Assembly: GCA_015057025.1 (NCBI GenBank)
Contig: SVFD01000002.1
Span: 1 to 64,000, forward strand
Source of the DNA: Lachnospiraceae bacterium
Lineage (GTDB): Bacteria; Bacillota; Clostridia; Lachnospirales; Lachnospiraceae
DNA: 64,000 nucleotides
Direction: 5' to 3'
Shown: positions 43,256-53,021 of the stretch, piece by piece
Layout of the letters: each line of letters starts with the position of its first letter
How positions within the stretch are numbered: the stretch's first letter is position 1
Position numbers and translations under genes: made by a program
Notes under the pieces: model-generated
Database searches by the model: none
What the model saw: the letters and a program-made list of their open reading frames with translations, nothing else
Told to the model about the DNA's origin: nothing

Positions 43256-44767
43256 ATGAAAAAAAGAATCATAATAAGTATTGTTGCGGTTGTTTTATTG
43301 GTTTTGACCTTCTCATTTATATTAACGGGTCAAATGAATGGTAGAGCCGGAAGTCAATCTGAAGCTTTTCAGATGGATGGTACAACCTTGATGAAGTATT
43401 TAGGTACTTCTGAAGTTGTATATGTGCCTGATAAGGTACAGGTGATTGCACAAGGAGCTTTCGAAGATAATGATTACATCAAAAAAGTTGTTTTACCAAG
43501 CCGCTTGATAACAATCGAATACAATGCGTTTGCAGAATGTGATAACTTATTGGAAATTGATATTCCGGATTCCGTTACAACCATTGGTTCGGCAGCTTTT
43601 GCAAATTGCAAATCTTTGTGTGATGTTTCTATCGGTAAAAGTGTGGAAGAGATTGGCTCCGGTATTTTTGCAGGATGTTCATCTTTAAAAGATTTGGAAG
43701 TGAGCACTAAAAGTACGACTCTAACCTGTTTAGATGGTGTTTTGATGAGTGCGGACAGAAGCTATATTTATCAAATGCTTCCCGGCAGAGAAGAACCTTT
43801 TTATATTATGAATGATAATGTAGAAGAAGTGGGGCAGTATGCCTTCTGGGGATGCCGTAATGTTGAACATATGATTATATCTGATAAAATTGAGGTAATT
43901 TCACCTTATGCATTTTCCAATATGGAAAATCTAAAGTCAGTATCCATGTCTTTTGCGGTAACGGAAATCGATATGAAAGCATTCGAGGATTGTATTAGCC
44001 TGGAGCAGATTTATATACCTGATTCTGTGGTGGAAATTCATGAGACTGCTTTTGACGGATGTTCTAAAGTACAGTTTTATACTGAGCAGGGAAGTTACGG
44101 TGCTTCGTTTGCAGAGGATAATTCCATTGGTATGACGACAACGCCGATATATGGTCTTTCTTATGCTGAAGATGTAAAAGAAGATTATTATGAGGCTATC
44201 AAGGAGGCAGAAGAGAAGTCGGAGCAGGAAGCTAACGCTCCAAAACCTATTGAAATAGGTCCTGATGTTATGGGATATACCACAATTGTCGGTAATAATG
44301 CAGTGGTATTGATGGATAGTGCTAAAGGAGAGGTTGTATCCGGTTCAAATGTACAGTGGAATGATGAAATGAGTGCTATGGCCCAAGATGGTACACTTTT
44401 GGCGAATGCTTTTTATGGTGTAAATACTTTAGAAGAGGTTGTAATACCAAACGGTGTAACAAAGATCGATAAATTTGCTTTTGCAAGAAGCAGCATTACA
44501 AGTGTTGAAATTCCGGAGGGAACAATTAGTATTGAATATGCCGCATTTTATCATTGTGATAACTTAGAAAAGGTCATTATTCCGGAGTCGGTTACTTATA
44601 TTGCAGATAATGCCTTTGCATATACACCTTGGCTGGAAGACTGGTATGAAAACGGTGAAGGTGATTATTTGATTGTGGGTGATGGTGTTCTTCTTGCTTA
44701 TAAAGGTGAGGAAGAAGATTTTGTTCTTCCTGCAAATGTAAAGTATGTTGCATGCGAAACCCCTTAG
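43256..44767 (+). CDS. Membrane-anchored BspA-like LRR protein
   Basis: The N-terminal helix (residues 5-25, no lipobox) may anchor or secrete the protein. Two blocks of BspA-type LRRs follow: about 65-270 (I-G-S-A-A-F-A-N-C, I-G-S-G-I-F-A-G-C) and about 380-500 (I-D-K-F-A-F-A-R-S, I-E-Y-A-A-F-Y-H-C), split by an acidic linker at about 300-345. GGAGG precedes the ATG. The last repeat ends abruptly at V-K-Y-V-A-C-E-T-P, so the C-terminus may be shortened. It lies in the same orientation as the SrtB-LRR pair and lacks its own sorting signal. Confidence 0.87.
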   Translation: MKKRIIISIVAVVLLVLTFSFILTGQMNGRAGSQSEAFQMDGTTLMKYLGTSEVVYVPDKVQVIAQGAFEDNDYIKKVVLPSRLITIEYNAFAECDNLLEIDIPDSVTTIGSAAFANCKSLCDVSIGKSVEEIGSGIFAGCSSLKDLEVSTKSTTLTCLDGVLMSADRSYIYQMLPGREEPFYIMNDNVEEVGQYAFWGCRNVEHMIISDKIEVISPYAFSNMENLKSVSMSFAVTEIDMKAFEDCISLEQIYIPDSVVEIHETAFDGCSKVQFYTEQGSYGASFAEDNSIGMTTTPIYGLSYAEDVKEDYYEAIKEAEEKSEQEANAPKPIEIGPDVMGYTTIVGNNAVVLMDSAKGEVVSGSNVQWNDEMSAMAQDGTLLANAFYGVNTLEEVVIPNGVTKIDKFAFARSSITSVEIPEGTISIEYAAFYHCDNLEKVIIPESVTYIADNAFAYTPWLEDWYENGEGDYLIVGDGVLLAYKGEEEDFVLPANVKYVACETP

Positions 44768-44790
44768 AAGATAGAATTATGAATGAAAAG

Positions 44791-44824
44791 AACAGGAATG
44801 TGCGTATGAGCATATTCCTGTTTT
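44791..44824 (+). terminator. Terminator after the LRR gene
   Basis: AACAGGAAT / ATTCCTGTT stem plus T. Confidence 0.75.
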
Positions 44825-45023
44825 GCTGTATTATATTATTTTAGGGATTATTTGCTTTTAGCATCAGAAAATATTTGGTAAAAATTTTAAATATATATGA
44901 ATATTGTGCAAAGAAACATTTGACTTTACAGGCATACATGTTTAAAATGAAACACGGTGAATTATAAGATTTGGATAAAAGTCCAAAGCCAAATACGAGG
45001 ATTTGGCAGAAACGGAGGACGTA

Positions 45024-46439
45024 ATGAGCGAACATGAACATTTTCAGAACCGACAGGTAACAATGAATCCCAAGAATAATCTGCTTCAGATTGAGGAGCA
45101 TATGTATATTCTGGATGATGTTTCAAAACCTAATGTATTTAGAAACATGTTTCCTTATTCGGAGGTACCTAAAATTCCTTTTAATGACAGAATTGTGCCT
45201 CATAATATGCCGAAGGAAATCTGGATTACAGATACTACATTCCGTGATGGCCAGCAGTCAAGAGCTCCTTATACAACTGAGCAGATTGTAACAATTTATG
45301 ATTATTTACATAAATTAGGCGGGCCAAATGGTATGATTCGTGCCAGTGAATTCTTTTTATACAGTAAGAAGGACCGTGACGCAGTATACAAATGTATGGA
45401 ACGAGGTTACCAGTTCCCTGAAGTAACCAGCTGGATTCGTGCAAGCGAACAGGATTTCAAGCTTGTAAAAGAAATCGGTATGAAAGAAACCGGTATATTA
45501 GTAAGTTGTTCCGATTATCATATTTTCTTAAAATTAAAAATGACAAGAAGTCAGGCATTGAATCATTACTTAAATGTAATCAGACAGTGTCTTGATGAGG
45601 GTATCAGTCCCAGATGTCATTTGGAAGATGTTACAAGAGCAGATATCTATGGTTTTGTTGTTCCTTTCTGTATGGAACTTATGAAATTAATGGAAGAGTA
45701 CAAGATTCCTGTGAAAATTCGTCTTTGTGATACCATGGGTTATGGTGTTAACTATCCCGGTGCGGTAATTCCCCGAAGTGTTCAGGGTATTATTTATGCA
45801 ATTCATGTAAATGCCGGTGTGCCTCATCACCTTTTGGAGTGGCACGGACACAATGACTTTTATAAGGCTGTTTCTAACTCAACCACAGCTTGGCTCTATG
45901 GCTGTGCCGGAATTAATACATCCTTGTTTGGTATCGGTGAAAGAACCGGTAATACTCCGCTTGAAGCTATGGTATTTGAATATGCACAGCTTAAGGGTGG
46001 CTTAAACGGTATGGATACTACAGTGATTACCGAACTTGCTGAGTACTATGAGAAGGAATTAGGCTATGAAATTCCGCCTATGACACCTTTTGTAGGTAAA
46101 AACTTCAATGTTACAAGAGCAGGTATTCATGCAGACGGACTTTTAAAGAACGAGGAAATCTACAACATTTTTGATACTGAGAAATTCTTAGGAAAACCTG
46201 CTTGTTGTGCTGTTTCTAATACATCAGGACTTGCAGGAATCGCACACTGGATGAACACTTACTATCGTTTAAAAGGCGAAGCACAGGTAGATAAGAAGGA
46301 CGAAATTGTAGTAAAGGTAAAAGACTGGGTAGATGTACAGTATGCAGAAGGTCGTGTAACTGTTATGACAGACGAAGAGTTGGATACACAGATTAAGGCT
46401 TTTTGTGAGGAATTACACATTCCGGTTTATGTAAGATAA
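45024..46439 (+). CDS. Re-type citrate synthase (homocitrate/isopropylmalate synthase family)
   Basis: The start at 45024 (M-S-E-H-E-H) has CGGAGG upstream. The HMGL-like TIM barrel is clear: [10 protein letters not shown] near 70 with the catalytic Arg, and W-H-G-H-N-D near 280 with two metal-binding His. The 471-residue length and the lack of a LeuA regulatory domain, with the isocitrate dehydrogenase gene directly after, fit the Re-citrate synthase of Clostridium kluyveri-type bacteria, which makes citrate from acetyl-CoA and oxaloacetate for glutamate supply. Homocitrate or isopropylmalate synthase is the main alternative; the icd neighbour argues for citrate. Confidence 0.75.
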   Translation: MSEHEHFQNRQVTMNPKNNLLQIEEHMYILDDVSKPNVFRNMFPYSEVPKIPFNDRIVPHNMPKEIWITDTTFRDGQQSRAPYTTEQIVTIYDYLHKLGGPNGMIRASEFFLYSKKDRDAVYKCMERGYQFPEVTSWIRASEQDFKLVKEIGMKETGILVSCSDYHIFLKLKMTRSQALNHYLNVIRQCLDEGISPRCHLEDVTRADIYGFVVPFCMELMKLMEEYKIPVKIRLCDTMGYGVNYPGAVIPRSVQGIIYAIHVNAGVPHHLLEWHGHNDFYKAVSNSTTAWLYGCAGINTSLFGIGERTGNTPLEAMVFEYAQLKGGLNGMDTTVITELAEYYEKELGYEIPPMTPFVGKNFNVTRAGIHADGLLKNEEIYNIFDTEKFLGKPACCAVSNTSGLAGIAHWMNTYYRLKGEAQVDKKDEIVVKVKDWVDVQYAEGRVTVMTDEELDTQIKAFCEELHIPVYVR

Positions 46440-46467
46440 GATTGACGGTATTAGAAGGAGAACAGAC

Positions 46468-47673
46468 ATGGAAAAAATTAAAATGATTACACCTCTCGTT
46501 GAAATGGACGGAGATGAGATGACTAGAATTCTCTGGACAATGATTAAGGACGAACTTTTACATCCTTACATTGATTTAAAAACAGAGTATTATGATTTAG
46601 GTCTTGAGCACAGAAACGAAACCGATGATCAGGTAACTATTGATTCTGCCAATGCAACCATGAAGTATGGTGTTGCTGTTAAGTGTGCAACCATTACTCC
46701 AAATGCTGCAAGAATGACGGAATATAACTTAAAAGAAATGTGGAAGAGTCCTAACGGAACTATCCGTGCAATGCTTGATGGTACCGTATTCAGGGCACCC
46801 ATCGTTGTAAAAGGTATCGAACCCTGCGTTCGCAACTGGAAGAAGCCTATTACCATTGCAAGACATGCGTATGGCGATGTATACAAGAATACTGAGTTAA
46901 AAATTGACGGACCCGGTAAGGCTGAATTGGTATTTACCGCAGATGACGGTACTGTAACAAGAGCAACCATCCAGAACTTTGACAGAGCAGGTATCGTTCA
47001 GGGTCTTCACAATATTGATGATTCCATCGGAAGCTTTGCAAGAGCATGTTTTAACTATGCATTAGATACCAAGCAGGATCTTTGGTTTGCAACTAAGGAT
47101 ACTATTTCTAAGAAGTACGACCATAATTTCAAGGATATTTTCCAGGAAATCTATGATGCGGAATATAAGACCAAGTTCGAAGAAGCAGGCATTACTTACT
47201 TCTATACCTTGATTGACGATGCGGTAGCACGTGTTATGAAAGCGGAAGGCGGCTTTATCTGGGCTTGTAAAAACTATGACGGTGATGTTATGTCTGATAT
47301 GGTAAGCTCTGCATTCGGTTCCCTTGCTATGATGACTTCCGTTCTTGTATCACCTAGCGGTGTATATGAGTACGAAGCTGCCCACGGAACCGTTCAGAGA
47401 CATTACTACAAGCACTTAAAGGGCGAAGAAACTTCAACTAACTCCGTAGCAACTATTTTTGCATGGACAGGTGCGTTAAGAAAGCGTGGTGAATTGGATA
47501 ATACTCCCGAGCTTTGTGCATTTGCAGATAAGTTGGAGCGCGCAACTCTTAAGACAATCGAAGATGGTAAGATGACTAAGGATTTGGCATTGATTACATC
47601 TCTTGAGAATGTAACCACATTGAACAGCCAGGATTTCATTAAGGCTATTCGTGAAACAATGGATGCAATGTAA
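46468..47673 (+). CDS. icd: NADP-dependent isocitrate dehydrogenase
   Basis: The 401-residue protein is of the homodimeric, eukaryote-like IDH type: [12 protein letters not shown] at the N-terminus, K-S-P-N-G-T-I-R near 91, Y-G-D-V-Y-K, and [10 protein letters not shown] near 300. It makes 2-oxoglutarate with NADPH. AGAAGGAGAA precedes the ATG 28 bases after the citrate synthase stop, so both genes form one operon for 2-oxoglutarate and glutamate. Confidence 0.95.
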   Translation: MEKIKMITPLVEMDGDEMTRILWTMIKDELLHPYIDLKTEYYDLGLEHRNETDDQVTIDSANATMKYGVAVKCATITPNAARMTEYNLKEMWKSPNGTIRAMLDGTVFRAPIVVKGIEPCVRNWKKPITIARHAYGDVYKNTELKIDGPGKAELVFTADDGTVTRATIQNFDRAGIVQGLHNIDDSIGSFARACFNYALDTKQDLWFATKDTISKKYDHNFKDIFQEIYDAEYKTKFEEAGITYFYTLIDDAVARVMKAEGGFIWACKNYDGDVMSDMVSSAFGSLAMMTSVLVSPSGVYEYEAAHGTVQRHYYKHLKGEETSTNSVATIFAWTGALRKRGELDNTPELCAFADKLERATLKTIEDGKMTKDLALITSLENVTTLNSQDFIKAIRETMDAM

Positions 47674-47677
47674 TAAT

Positions 47678-47711
47678 AAAAGAGGAGCATATTTAATGTG
47701 CTCCTCTTTTT
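47678..47711. terminator. Bidirectional terminator after icd
   Basis: AAAAGAGGAGCA / TGCTCCTCTTTT stem; it also covers the end of the small minus-strand gene. Confidence 0.85.
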
Positions 47712-47865
47712 AGTTATCTTCAATTCCTTTTTGCGTTCTGTCAATCATTTTTTCGATTAGTTCTTCAGCTTTCTCCAAGTTTTTTTCTTTGATAGCTTTT
47801 TCTAATTCTTTCTGGTTCTCAAGTTGTTCCCTTAAAAAACTTTTGAATACCGGCATTTCGTCCAT
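47710..47865 (-). CDS. Small helical protein, 51 aa
   Basis: The minus strand holds an ATG at 47865 with the strong site GGGGAGGTG upstream and an open frame of 51 residues ending in TAA at 47710-47712. The product is one charged amphipathic helix (F-K-S-F-L-R-E-Q-L-E-N-Q-K-E-L-E-K-A-I then E-K-A-E-E-L-I-E-K-M-I-D). The strong ribosome site makes it likely to be real. Function unknown. Confidence 0.6.
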   Translation of the reverse strand: MDEMPVFKSFLREQLENQKELEKAIKEKNLEKAEELIEKMIDRTQKGIEDN

Positions 47866-48092
47866 TACCTACACCTCCCCTTGTAAGGGTATTATAGGCT
47901 TTTGCCTCCTTCCTTGTCAATTATTGTTTGCTTGAAATAAATAAATGAATGTAATAAAAGATGATTTAAAGATTAATCAGAGCAGTATGATATTTTTTTA
48001 GAAGTATAGCTTGTGGAATTACTATAGAATAGGGTGCAAGAAAAGACAAGTAAAAAATACCGCAAAATTCGACATAATTATTTGATTGCTTC
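47866..48092. other. Intergenic region upstream of the lipoprotein
   Basis: About 230 bases without a supported gene. AT-rich; contains the divergent promoters. Confidence 0.4.
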
Positions 48093-48119
48093 TTGACATT
48101 TGCAATATATATATATAAT
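48093..48119 (+). promoter_or_regulatory. Promoter with AT dinucleotide repeat spacer
   Basis: TTGACA (48093-48098), then AT repeats, then TATAAT (48114-48119) with a 15-base spacer, or TAATGA with 17. The layout equals that at 3981-4007. Confidence 0.6.
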
Positions 48120-48156
48120 GATTTCACGATTTTTTTAGTATGGAGAGGAGAAATAA

Positions 48157-48957
48157 ATGAAAAAGTTATTACTTATGATTCTTGTCATTGTAATGAGCAT
48201 GGTAATATTTATGGGATGCACAAGTGAGGCAGAGGATAGCTCAGATGTTGATGAATCAGTTAGTGGAAGCAGTGAGATGGACTCGGAAATGTTTTCGGAA
48301 GACATAATAGAAAATGTATCGGAAAACATATCAGAAGAAACATCTGTAGAAAAAGTTGAACCGACAATCATAAATGATGTACTTACCTTTGAAGAGGCAC
48401 AGGAATATATTGAGAATTTAAAAGTATTATATCCGGATATGGGAGAGGAAGAGATTGTTACTTTATTTGTTAATTTTAATATTCATAGTCTGGATGATGA
48501 AACAATTGAGTACTATTGTTCCAATTATGATACGTCATTATTTGCAATTTATGTTAATAATAAAATATATAGTATAATACTTACAAGCGAAAATATGGAT
48601 GGAAAAAAATTTGATGAATATTGGAATTTGAGTGATTTTATAACAAATTCTGAATTAAAACAATTTGCTGTACAAATTGAAGCAGTAATGAGTGATTTGG
48701 CATATGAAGCAACGGATGATGAATTTAGTACAACAACTGAATTAATCAATGAATATATGTATGGTACAAATGATATTGGATTTACCTTTGATTATAACAG
48801 TATTCAAAGAGAAGATACCGATTTGGATGCTCTTTGTTATTATATTGCATATTTTAATAGATTATATAGCAGCGATAAATTAGGTTTTACAGATCTCGCA
48901 TCTCAAGAAACTTTATATATGCCTATTGAAGAATATCAGATGGAAAAGTCCCAATAA
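48157..48957 (+). CDS. Lipoprotein with acidic linker, 266 aa
   Basis: The leader ends I-F-M-G-C-T (Cys near 21). A Ser/Glu/Asp-rich linker of about 45 residues is followed by a helical domain (L-T-F-E-E-A-Q-E-Y-I-E-N-L, L-I-N-E-Y-M-Y-G). GGAGAGGAG precedes the ATG. Its promoter and general layout match the lipoprotein at 4055, but the domains differ. Function unknown. Confidence 0.75.
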   Translation: MKKLLLMILVIVMSMVIFMGCTSEAEDSSDVDESVSGSSEMDSEMFSEDIIENVSENISEETSVEKVEPTIINDVLTFEEAQEYIENLKVLYPDMGEEEIVTLFVNFNIHSLDDETIEYYCSNYDTSLFAIYVNNKIYSIILTSENMDGKKFDEYWNLSDFITNSELKQFAVQIEAVMSDLAYEATDDEFSTTTELINEYMYGTNDIGFTFDYNSIQREDTDLDALCYYIAYFNRLYSSDKLGFTDLASQETLYMPIEEYQMEKSQ

Positions 48958-48994
48958 CTATAATAATACGCATGAGTTATTAAATTCTTAAATA

Positions 48995-49032
48995 AAAAAG
49001 AATCCTACCAATATAATGGTTGGATTCTTTTT
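48995..49032. terminator. Bidirectional terminator between lipoprotein and ABC-F gene
   Basis: AAAAAGAATCC / GGATTCTTTTT stem between convergent genes. Confidence 0.8.
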
Positions 49033-49053
49033 GCGTTCGTTTCATAGATTTCT

Positions 49054-51042
49054 TTACTCACTCAATTCTTCCCACAACTCATATAACTCATCCAATCTGC
49101 TCTGCGCAGTATCACATTCCTTGCACAATTCCTGCAATTTCACGGAGTTGGATGCAATCTCAGGCTTAGACATTTCTTCCTGTAATTCTGCAATTTTTGT
49201 TTCCAGTTTCTCAATTTCTTTTTCGGTCTTAGCAAGCTGGTTTTCTTTCTTACGTTTTGCTGCCTGTAATTCTTTTTGTTTAGCCCAATCCAGTTTTGCA
49301 TCAGTTTGTGTGCCCGAACATGAATCAGAAGGGGCAGAAGCAGAGGACGAGGAGTTTGAAGCAAAATCACTAGCGGTTCCTTTAGTTCCTGTTGCTGAAG
49401 TGCCTTTACTCATGTAATCTGCCGAACGTTCTACATCCTGTGATGATTTTTCAAGGAAATAATCGTAATCACCCTGGTATGAAGTAATCTTACAACCATC
49501 CAAATGAAGTATTCGGCTTGCCGTACGATTAATAAAATAACGGTCATGGGATACATATAAAACCGTACCTGTATAAGCGTTCAAAGCTTCTTCCAGAACT
49601 TCCTTGGAAACCATATCCAAGTGATTGGTAGGTTCGTCCAAGATTAAGAAATTAGCTCCGGAAAGCATTAATTTTGCTAATACCACACGTCCTCGTTCGC
49701 CACCGCTTAAGGAACGGATGGGTTGGAAGACTTCGTCACCCGTAAAAAGGAAGGCGGCAAGGACATTGCGGATTTCGGTCTGAGTCAACTTGGGATAGGT
49801 ATCTGAAATTTCATCAAATATGGTTTTATTTTCATCTAAAACCCGGCTTTGCTGGTCAAAATAGCCGATGGTAACATTGGTACCTAAGCTGACAGTACCG
49901 GTATCTGCTTCAATTAATCCGTTAATAATTTTTAAAATATTGGTCTTCCCGGTACCGTTCTGACCGATTAATGCAATGTGTTCGCCTCTTTTAATCTCAA
50001 AAGATACGTTGCTAAATAAAGTTCTGTCACCATAAGACTTTGCAAGCCCCTGCACCGATAACACATCATTTCCGCTGGTGATGGCAGGAGAGAGGGTAAA
50101 CTGCATATCTGCCCGTTCTTCTACAGGCTTGTCAATGCGCTCAATGCGGTCCAATAATTTCTGACGGCTGTCGGCTCTTTTGACTGATTTTTCACGGTTA
50201 AAGGAGCGGAGTTTCGTAATGACTTCTTCCTGATGTTTGATTTCGCGCTGCTGGTTTTCGTATGCTGCGATACGGCTTTGTAACCAAACTTCTTTTTTGA
50301 CAATGAAATCTTCATAGTTTCCTTCATAACACAGAGAATTGCCCTGTTCAATTTCAATGACCTTGCTTACGATTTTATTGATAAAATAACGGTCGTGGGA
50401 GACTACCAGAACTGCACTTTTAACATTTAAAAGATAGTTTTCCAACCATCTTACGGATTCAATATCAAGATAGTTGGTAGGCTCGTCTAAAAGGATTAAG
50501 TCTGGCTTTTCAAGAAGAATTCGTCCTAAAAGAAGCCTTGTACGCTCGCCACCGCTTAAGGTAGACACCGGTTTTACAAAGTCTTCCTCCTTGAACTGCA
50601 AACCTCGTAAAATGCCCTGGATATCACTTTTATATGTATAGCCGCCGGCTAAATCGAAAGCATGCATTTTATCGTGATATGCTTTCATATGTGCATCCAA
50701 ATTCTCTTCGGTTAAATGTTTCATTTCGTCTTCCATTTGGCGTAGTTGTTCTTCCATTCGGATGACATCAGCCTTTACAACAAGAAGTTCGTCATACACT
50801 GTATTGGTGGAAGTGTAGTCGTGGTGCTGTGAAAGATAGCCGATAGAAGCATCTTTTTTGATAGAGATTTCACCGGCATCAGCATCCAGTTCTTTTGTAA
50901 TAATATGAAAAAGAGTGGTTTTGCCGGCACCGTTATTGCCGATTAAAGCCGCTTTCTCGTGGTCATTTATATGAAATGTTACTTTTTTCAGAACATCTTT
51001 GTCGCCAAAAGACTTTGTAATATTTTGACATGATAAAATCAT
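49054..51042 (-). CDS. ABC-F family ATPase (translation-associated)
   Basis: Two ABC cassettes in one soluble chain with no membrane helices: Walker A G-N-N-G-A-G-K-T near 36 and G-Q-N-G-T-G-K-T near 350; signatures L-S-G-G-E-R-T-R and L-S-G-G-E-R-G-R; Walker B L-L-D-E-P-T-N-Y-L and L-D-E-P-T-N-H-L. The charged linker between them is the ribosome-binding P-site arm region, and a C-terminal coiled coil (residues about 575-660) resembles the YdiF/Uup type. It works on stalled or antibiotic-blocked ribosomes. No antibiotic-specific clade can be assigned from sequence reading. Confidence 0.92.
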   Translation of the reverse strand: MILSCQNITKSFGDKDVLKKVTFHINDHEKAALIGNNGAGKTTLFHIITKELDADAGEISIKKDASIGYLSQHHDYTSTNTVYDELLVVKADVIRMEEQLRQMEDEMKHLTEENLDAHMKAYHDKMHAFDLAGGYTYKSDIQGILRGLQFKEEDFVKPVSTLSGGERTRLLLGRILLEKPDLILLDEPTNYLDIESVRWLENYLLNVKSAVLVVSHDRYFINKIVSKVIEIEQGNSLCYEGNYEDFIVKKEVWLQSRIAAYENQQREIKHQEEVITKLRSFNREKSVKRADSRQKLLDRIERIDKPVEERADMQFTLSPAITSGNDVLSVQGLAKSYGDRTLFSNVSFEIKRGEHIALIGQNGTGKTNILKIINGLIEADTGTVSLGTNVTIGYFDQQSRVLDENKTIFDEISDTYPKLTQTEIRNVLAAFLFTGDEVFQPIRSLSGGERGRVVLAKLMLSGANFLILDEPTNHLDMVSKEVLEEALNAYTGTVLYVSHDRYFINRTASRILHLDGCKITSYQGDYDYFLEKSSQDVERSADYMSKGTSATGTKGTASDFASNSSSSASAPSDSCSGTQTDAKLDWAKQKELQAAKRKKENQLAKTEKEIEKLETKIAELQEEMSKPEIASNSVKLQELCKECDTAQSRLDELYELWEELSE

Positions 51043-51154
51043 AAGTAAGTACTCCGATAATGATTAATAATATGCTTTCATGATTATATGATATTTTTGA
51101 TAAAAAAGCAAAGGAATTCATATATTTATGAAGTTGATATAAAGTCGAAAAACA

Positions 51155-51183
51155 TTGACAATATATGAGTAAATATATTATGA
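51155..51183 (+). promoter_or_regulatory. Promoter candidate of the TIR pair
   Basis: TTGACA (51155-51160) with TTATGA at 17 bases spacing. The -10 match is weak. Confidence 0.4.
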
Positions 51184-51281
51184 TTTTTCTGAATGGCTAT
51201 GTATAAATAGAATGTATTTGATTTTATGATATCGGAATACAATCAATACAAGTAAAAGCATATATACAAAGGAGAGAAGTC

Positions 51282-52985
51282 ATGATTCGATGTGATGAAA
51301 CTAAACCGTATATTTTTATCAGTTATTCGCACAGAGACAGTAAAACGGTCGTAGACATTATAAATAGAATGAGTGAAGAAGGGTATAATGTTTGGTATGA
51401 TGAGGGTATTGATCCGGGAACGGAATGGGATGAAAATATTGCAAATCATGTAAACGGATGTACTTACTTTATCGCTTTTATCAGTAATGGTTATATTGGT
51501 TCCGATAATTGTAAAGATGAGTTGAATTATGCGCGCGATTTGGAAAAAGAGCGTCTGTTAGTATATTTGGAAGAAGTAGATTTGCCTATGGGTATGGCTA
51601 TGCGAATGAATCGTATTCAGGCTATATGGTGGAATAAATACGATGAAAACAATATTGATAATGCATATATAAAGCTTTTTTCGACTAACGGAATTGAAAA
51701 AACCAAAATTCGTGAAAAGAAGGTTGAAGAAGAATCGGTGAAAGAAGAACCGACAGCCGAGAACAAATCAAAAGCAGAAGAACAAATCGAAAAAATATCT
51801 GATGTACATACTACACAGCAGGATAAGATTGCATCTCCTGCGCAACAGAGTATAAAATGTGAAAAATGTGGATATGAAACCAAGACTTCGATGCGTTTCT
51901 GCAGACAATGCGGTTCGCCGATGAATGTTTCAACCACGGAAAAACAAGTAGCAGAAGTTAAACCGACTTCACCTGTAAATCAGGGACCTAAGTCAAGCCC
52001 GATCCCCCAGTTAAATCAGGCAGCTAAGGTTAATCCGATGCCTCAGGCAAGCCAGACACCTAAAGTGAATCCGATCCCGCAGGTAAAACAGGCACCTAAG
52101 GCGAATCCGATGCCGCAGATGAATCAAGCAGTACCTCCCGCAGTTCAGAAAAAGAAGAAAAAATTTCCTGTTTGGGGATGGATATTAATAGGGCTTGGTA
52201 TTATAGCACTGTTAAGCGTTATTTTGCTGATATTTGGTATCCTTTTTGTCGGATGCTTTTCGGATGATACAAATAATGTATCATCAAGCAGCGGACAATC
52301 ATATGAAACGTATGAATCATATGATGAATACGACGAATATGATGAATACGATGAATATGATGAATACGATGAATATGAGTTTTATTATTATGATATGGGA
52401 ATAAACTATTGTAATGGTGAAAACGGATATGAACAAGACGGTTACATGGCAATAGAGTATTTTCAGATGGCAATTGATTCCGGTGATGATTGGGGGTATT
52501 TTGGTATAGGTTATGTATATACCGGACTTTCTACAGTGCCCGGTGATTATGAGTTGGCAGTGGAATACTTTGATATCGGATTGGAAAAGACCGGAGATAA
52601 TGTATATGCATATTGGCCGGCTATGATGTATTTTTATGGCGATGATACGTTAGATCCTGATTATGAAAAATGTTTAGAATATGCTCAAATGGCAGTGGAT
52701 GCCGGAGATATGGATGCATTAGGTTTTATGGCAGCATGTTATTATGAGGGCGGATACGGCATTGAGCAGGATTATGATCTGGCTTTGGAGTATTTTCAGG
52801 ATGCGGAATACTATGAAGTATGGCAACTGGGAGAAGACGGAAATTCTTGGTTTATGGGGTGCTATGCTTATTGCTATGCAATGTCCGGTGATTATGAGAA
52901 TGCTTTGATATGGTTTGAAAATGCGGAAAATGCAGGTGGAATTACAGACAGCGCGCATTTAATGATGTATGAAGCGATAAAGTAG
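51282..52985 (+). CDS. TIR-zinc ribbon-membrane-Sel1-repeat protein
   Basis: Domain order in 567 residues: a TIR domain at 8-140 (P-Y-I-F-I-S-Y-S-H-R-D strand; C77-K-D-E80 gives the conserved Glu of the NADase-type site); a charged linker; a four-Cys zinc ribbon at about 190-212 (C-E-K-C ... C-R-Q-C); a Pro/Gln/Asn repeat region at about 225-285; a membrane helix at about 294-324; a (Y-D-E) repeat tract at about 344-366; and Sel1-like helical repeats to the end (A-I-E-Y-F-Q-M-A-I, A-V-E-Y-F-D-I-G-L). No signal peptide, so TIR inside and Sel1 repeats outside is predicted. AAAGGAGAG precedes the start. The next gene, 36 bases on, is its relative. Confidence 0.88.
   Translation: MIRCDETKPYIFISYSHRDSKTVVDIINRMSEEGYNVWYDEGIDPGTEWDENIANHVNGCTYFIAFISNGYIGSDNCKDELNYARDLEKERLLVYLEEVDLPMGMAMRMNRIQAIWWNKYDENNIDNAYIKLFSTNGIEKTKIREKKVEEESVKEEPTAENKSKAEEQIEKISDVHTTQQDKIASPAQQSIKCEKCGYETKTSMRFCRQCGSPMNVSTTEKQVAEVKPTSPVNQGPKSSPIPQLNQAAKVNPMPQASQTPKVNPIPQVKQAPKANPMPQMNQAVPPAVQKKKKKFPVWGWILIGLGIIALLSVILLIFGILFVGCFSDDTNNVSSSSGQSYETYESYDEYDEYDEYDEYDEYDEYEFYYYDMGINYCNGENGYEQDGYMAIEYFQMAIDSGDDWGYFGIGYVYTGLSTVPGDYELAVEYFDIGLEKTGDNVYAYWPAMMYFYGDDTLDPDYEKCLEYAQMAVDAGDMDALGFMAACYYEGGYGIEQDYDLALEYFQDAEYYEVWQLGEDGNSWFMGCYAYCYAMSGDYENALIWFENAENAGGITDSAHLMMYEAIK
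52312..52380 (+). repeat. Tandem 9-base repeat in the TIR-Sel1 gene
   Basis: About seven TATGATGAA-like units encode Tyr-Asp-Glu repeats just past the membrane helix. Such a tract can change length by slippage, always in steps of three residues. Confidence 0.7.
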
Positions 52986-53021
52986 AGTGTAAATTTATCG
53001 TGTGAAAGGTGGGCAAACAGG

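Noticed and set aside
52312..52380. CRISPR-like short repeats
   Set aside because: The repeats are coding, 9 bases long and have no spacers. No CRISPR array was seen anywhere in the window.
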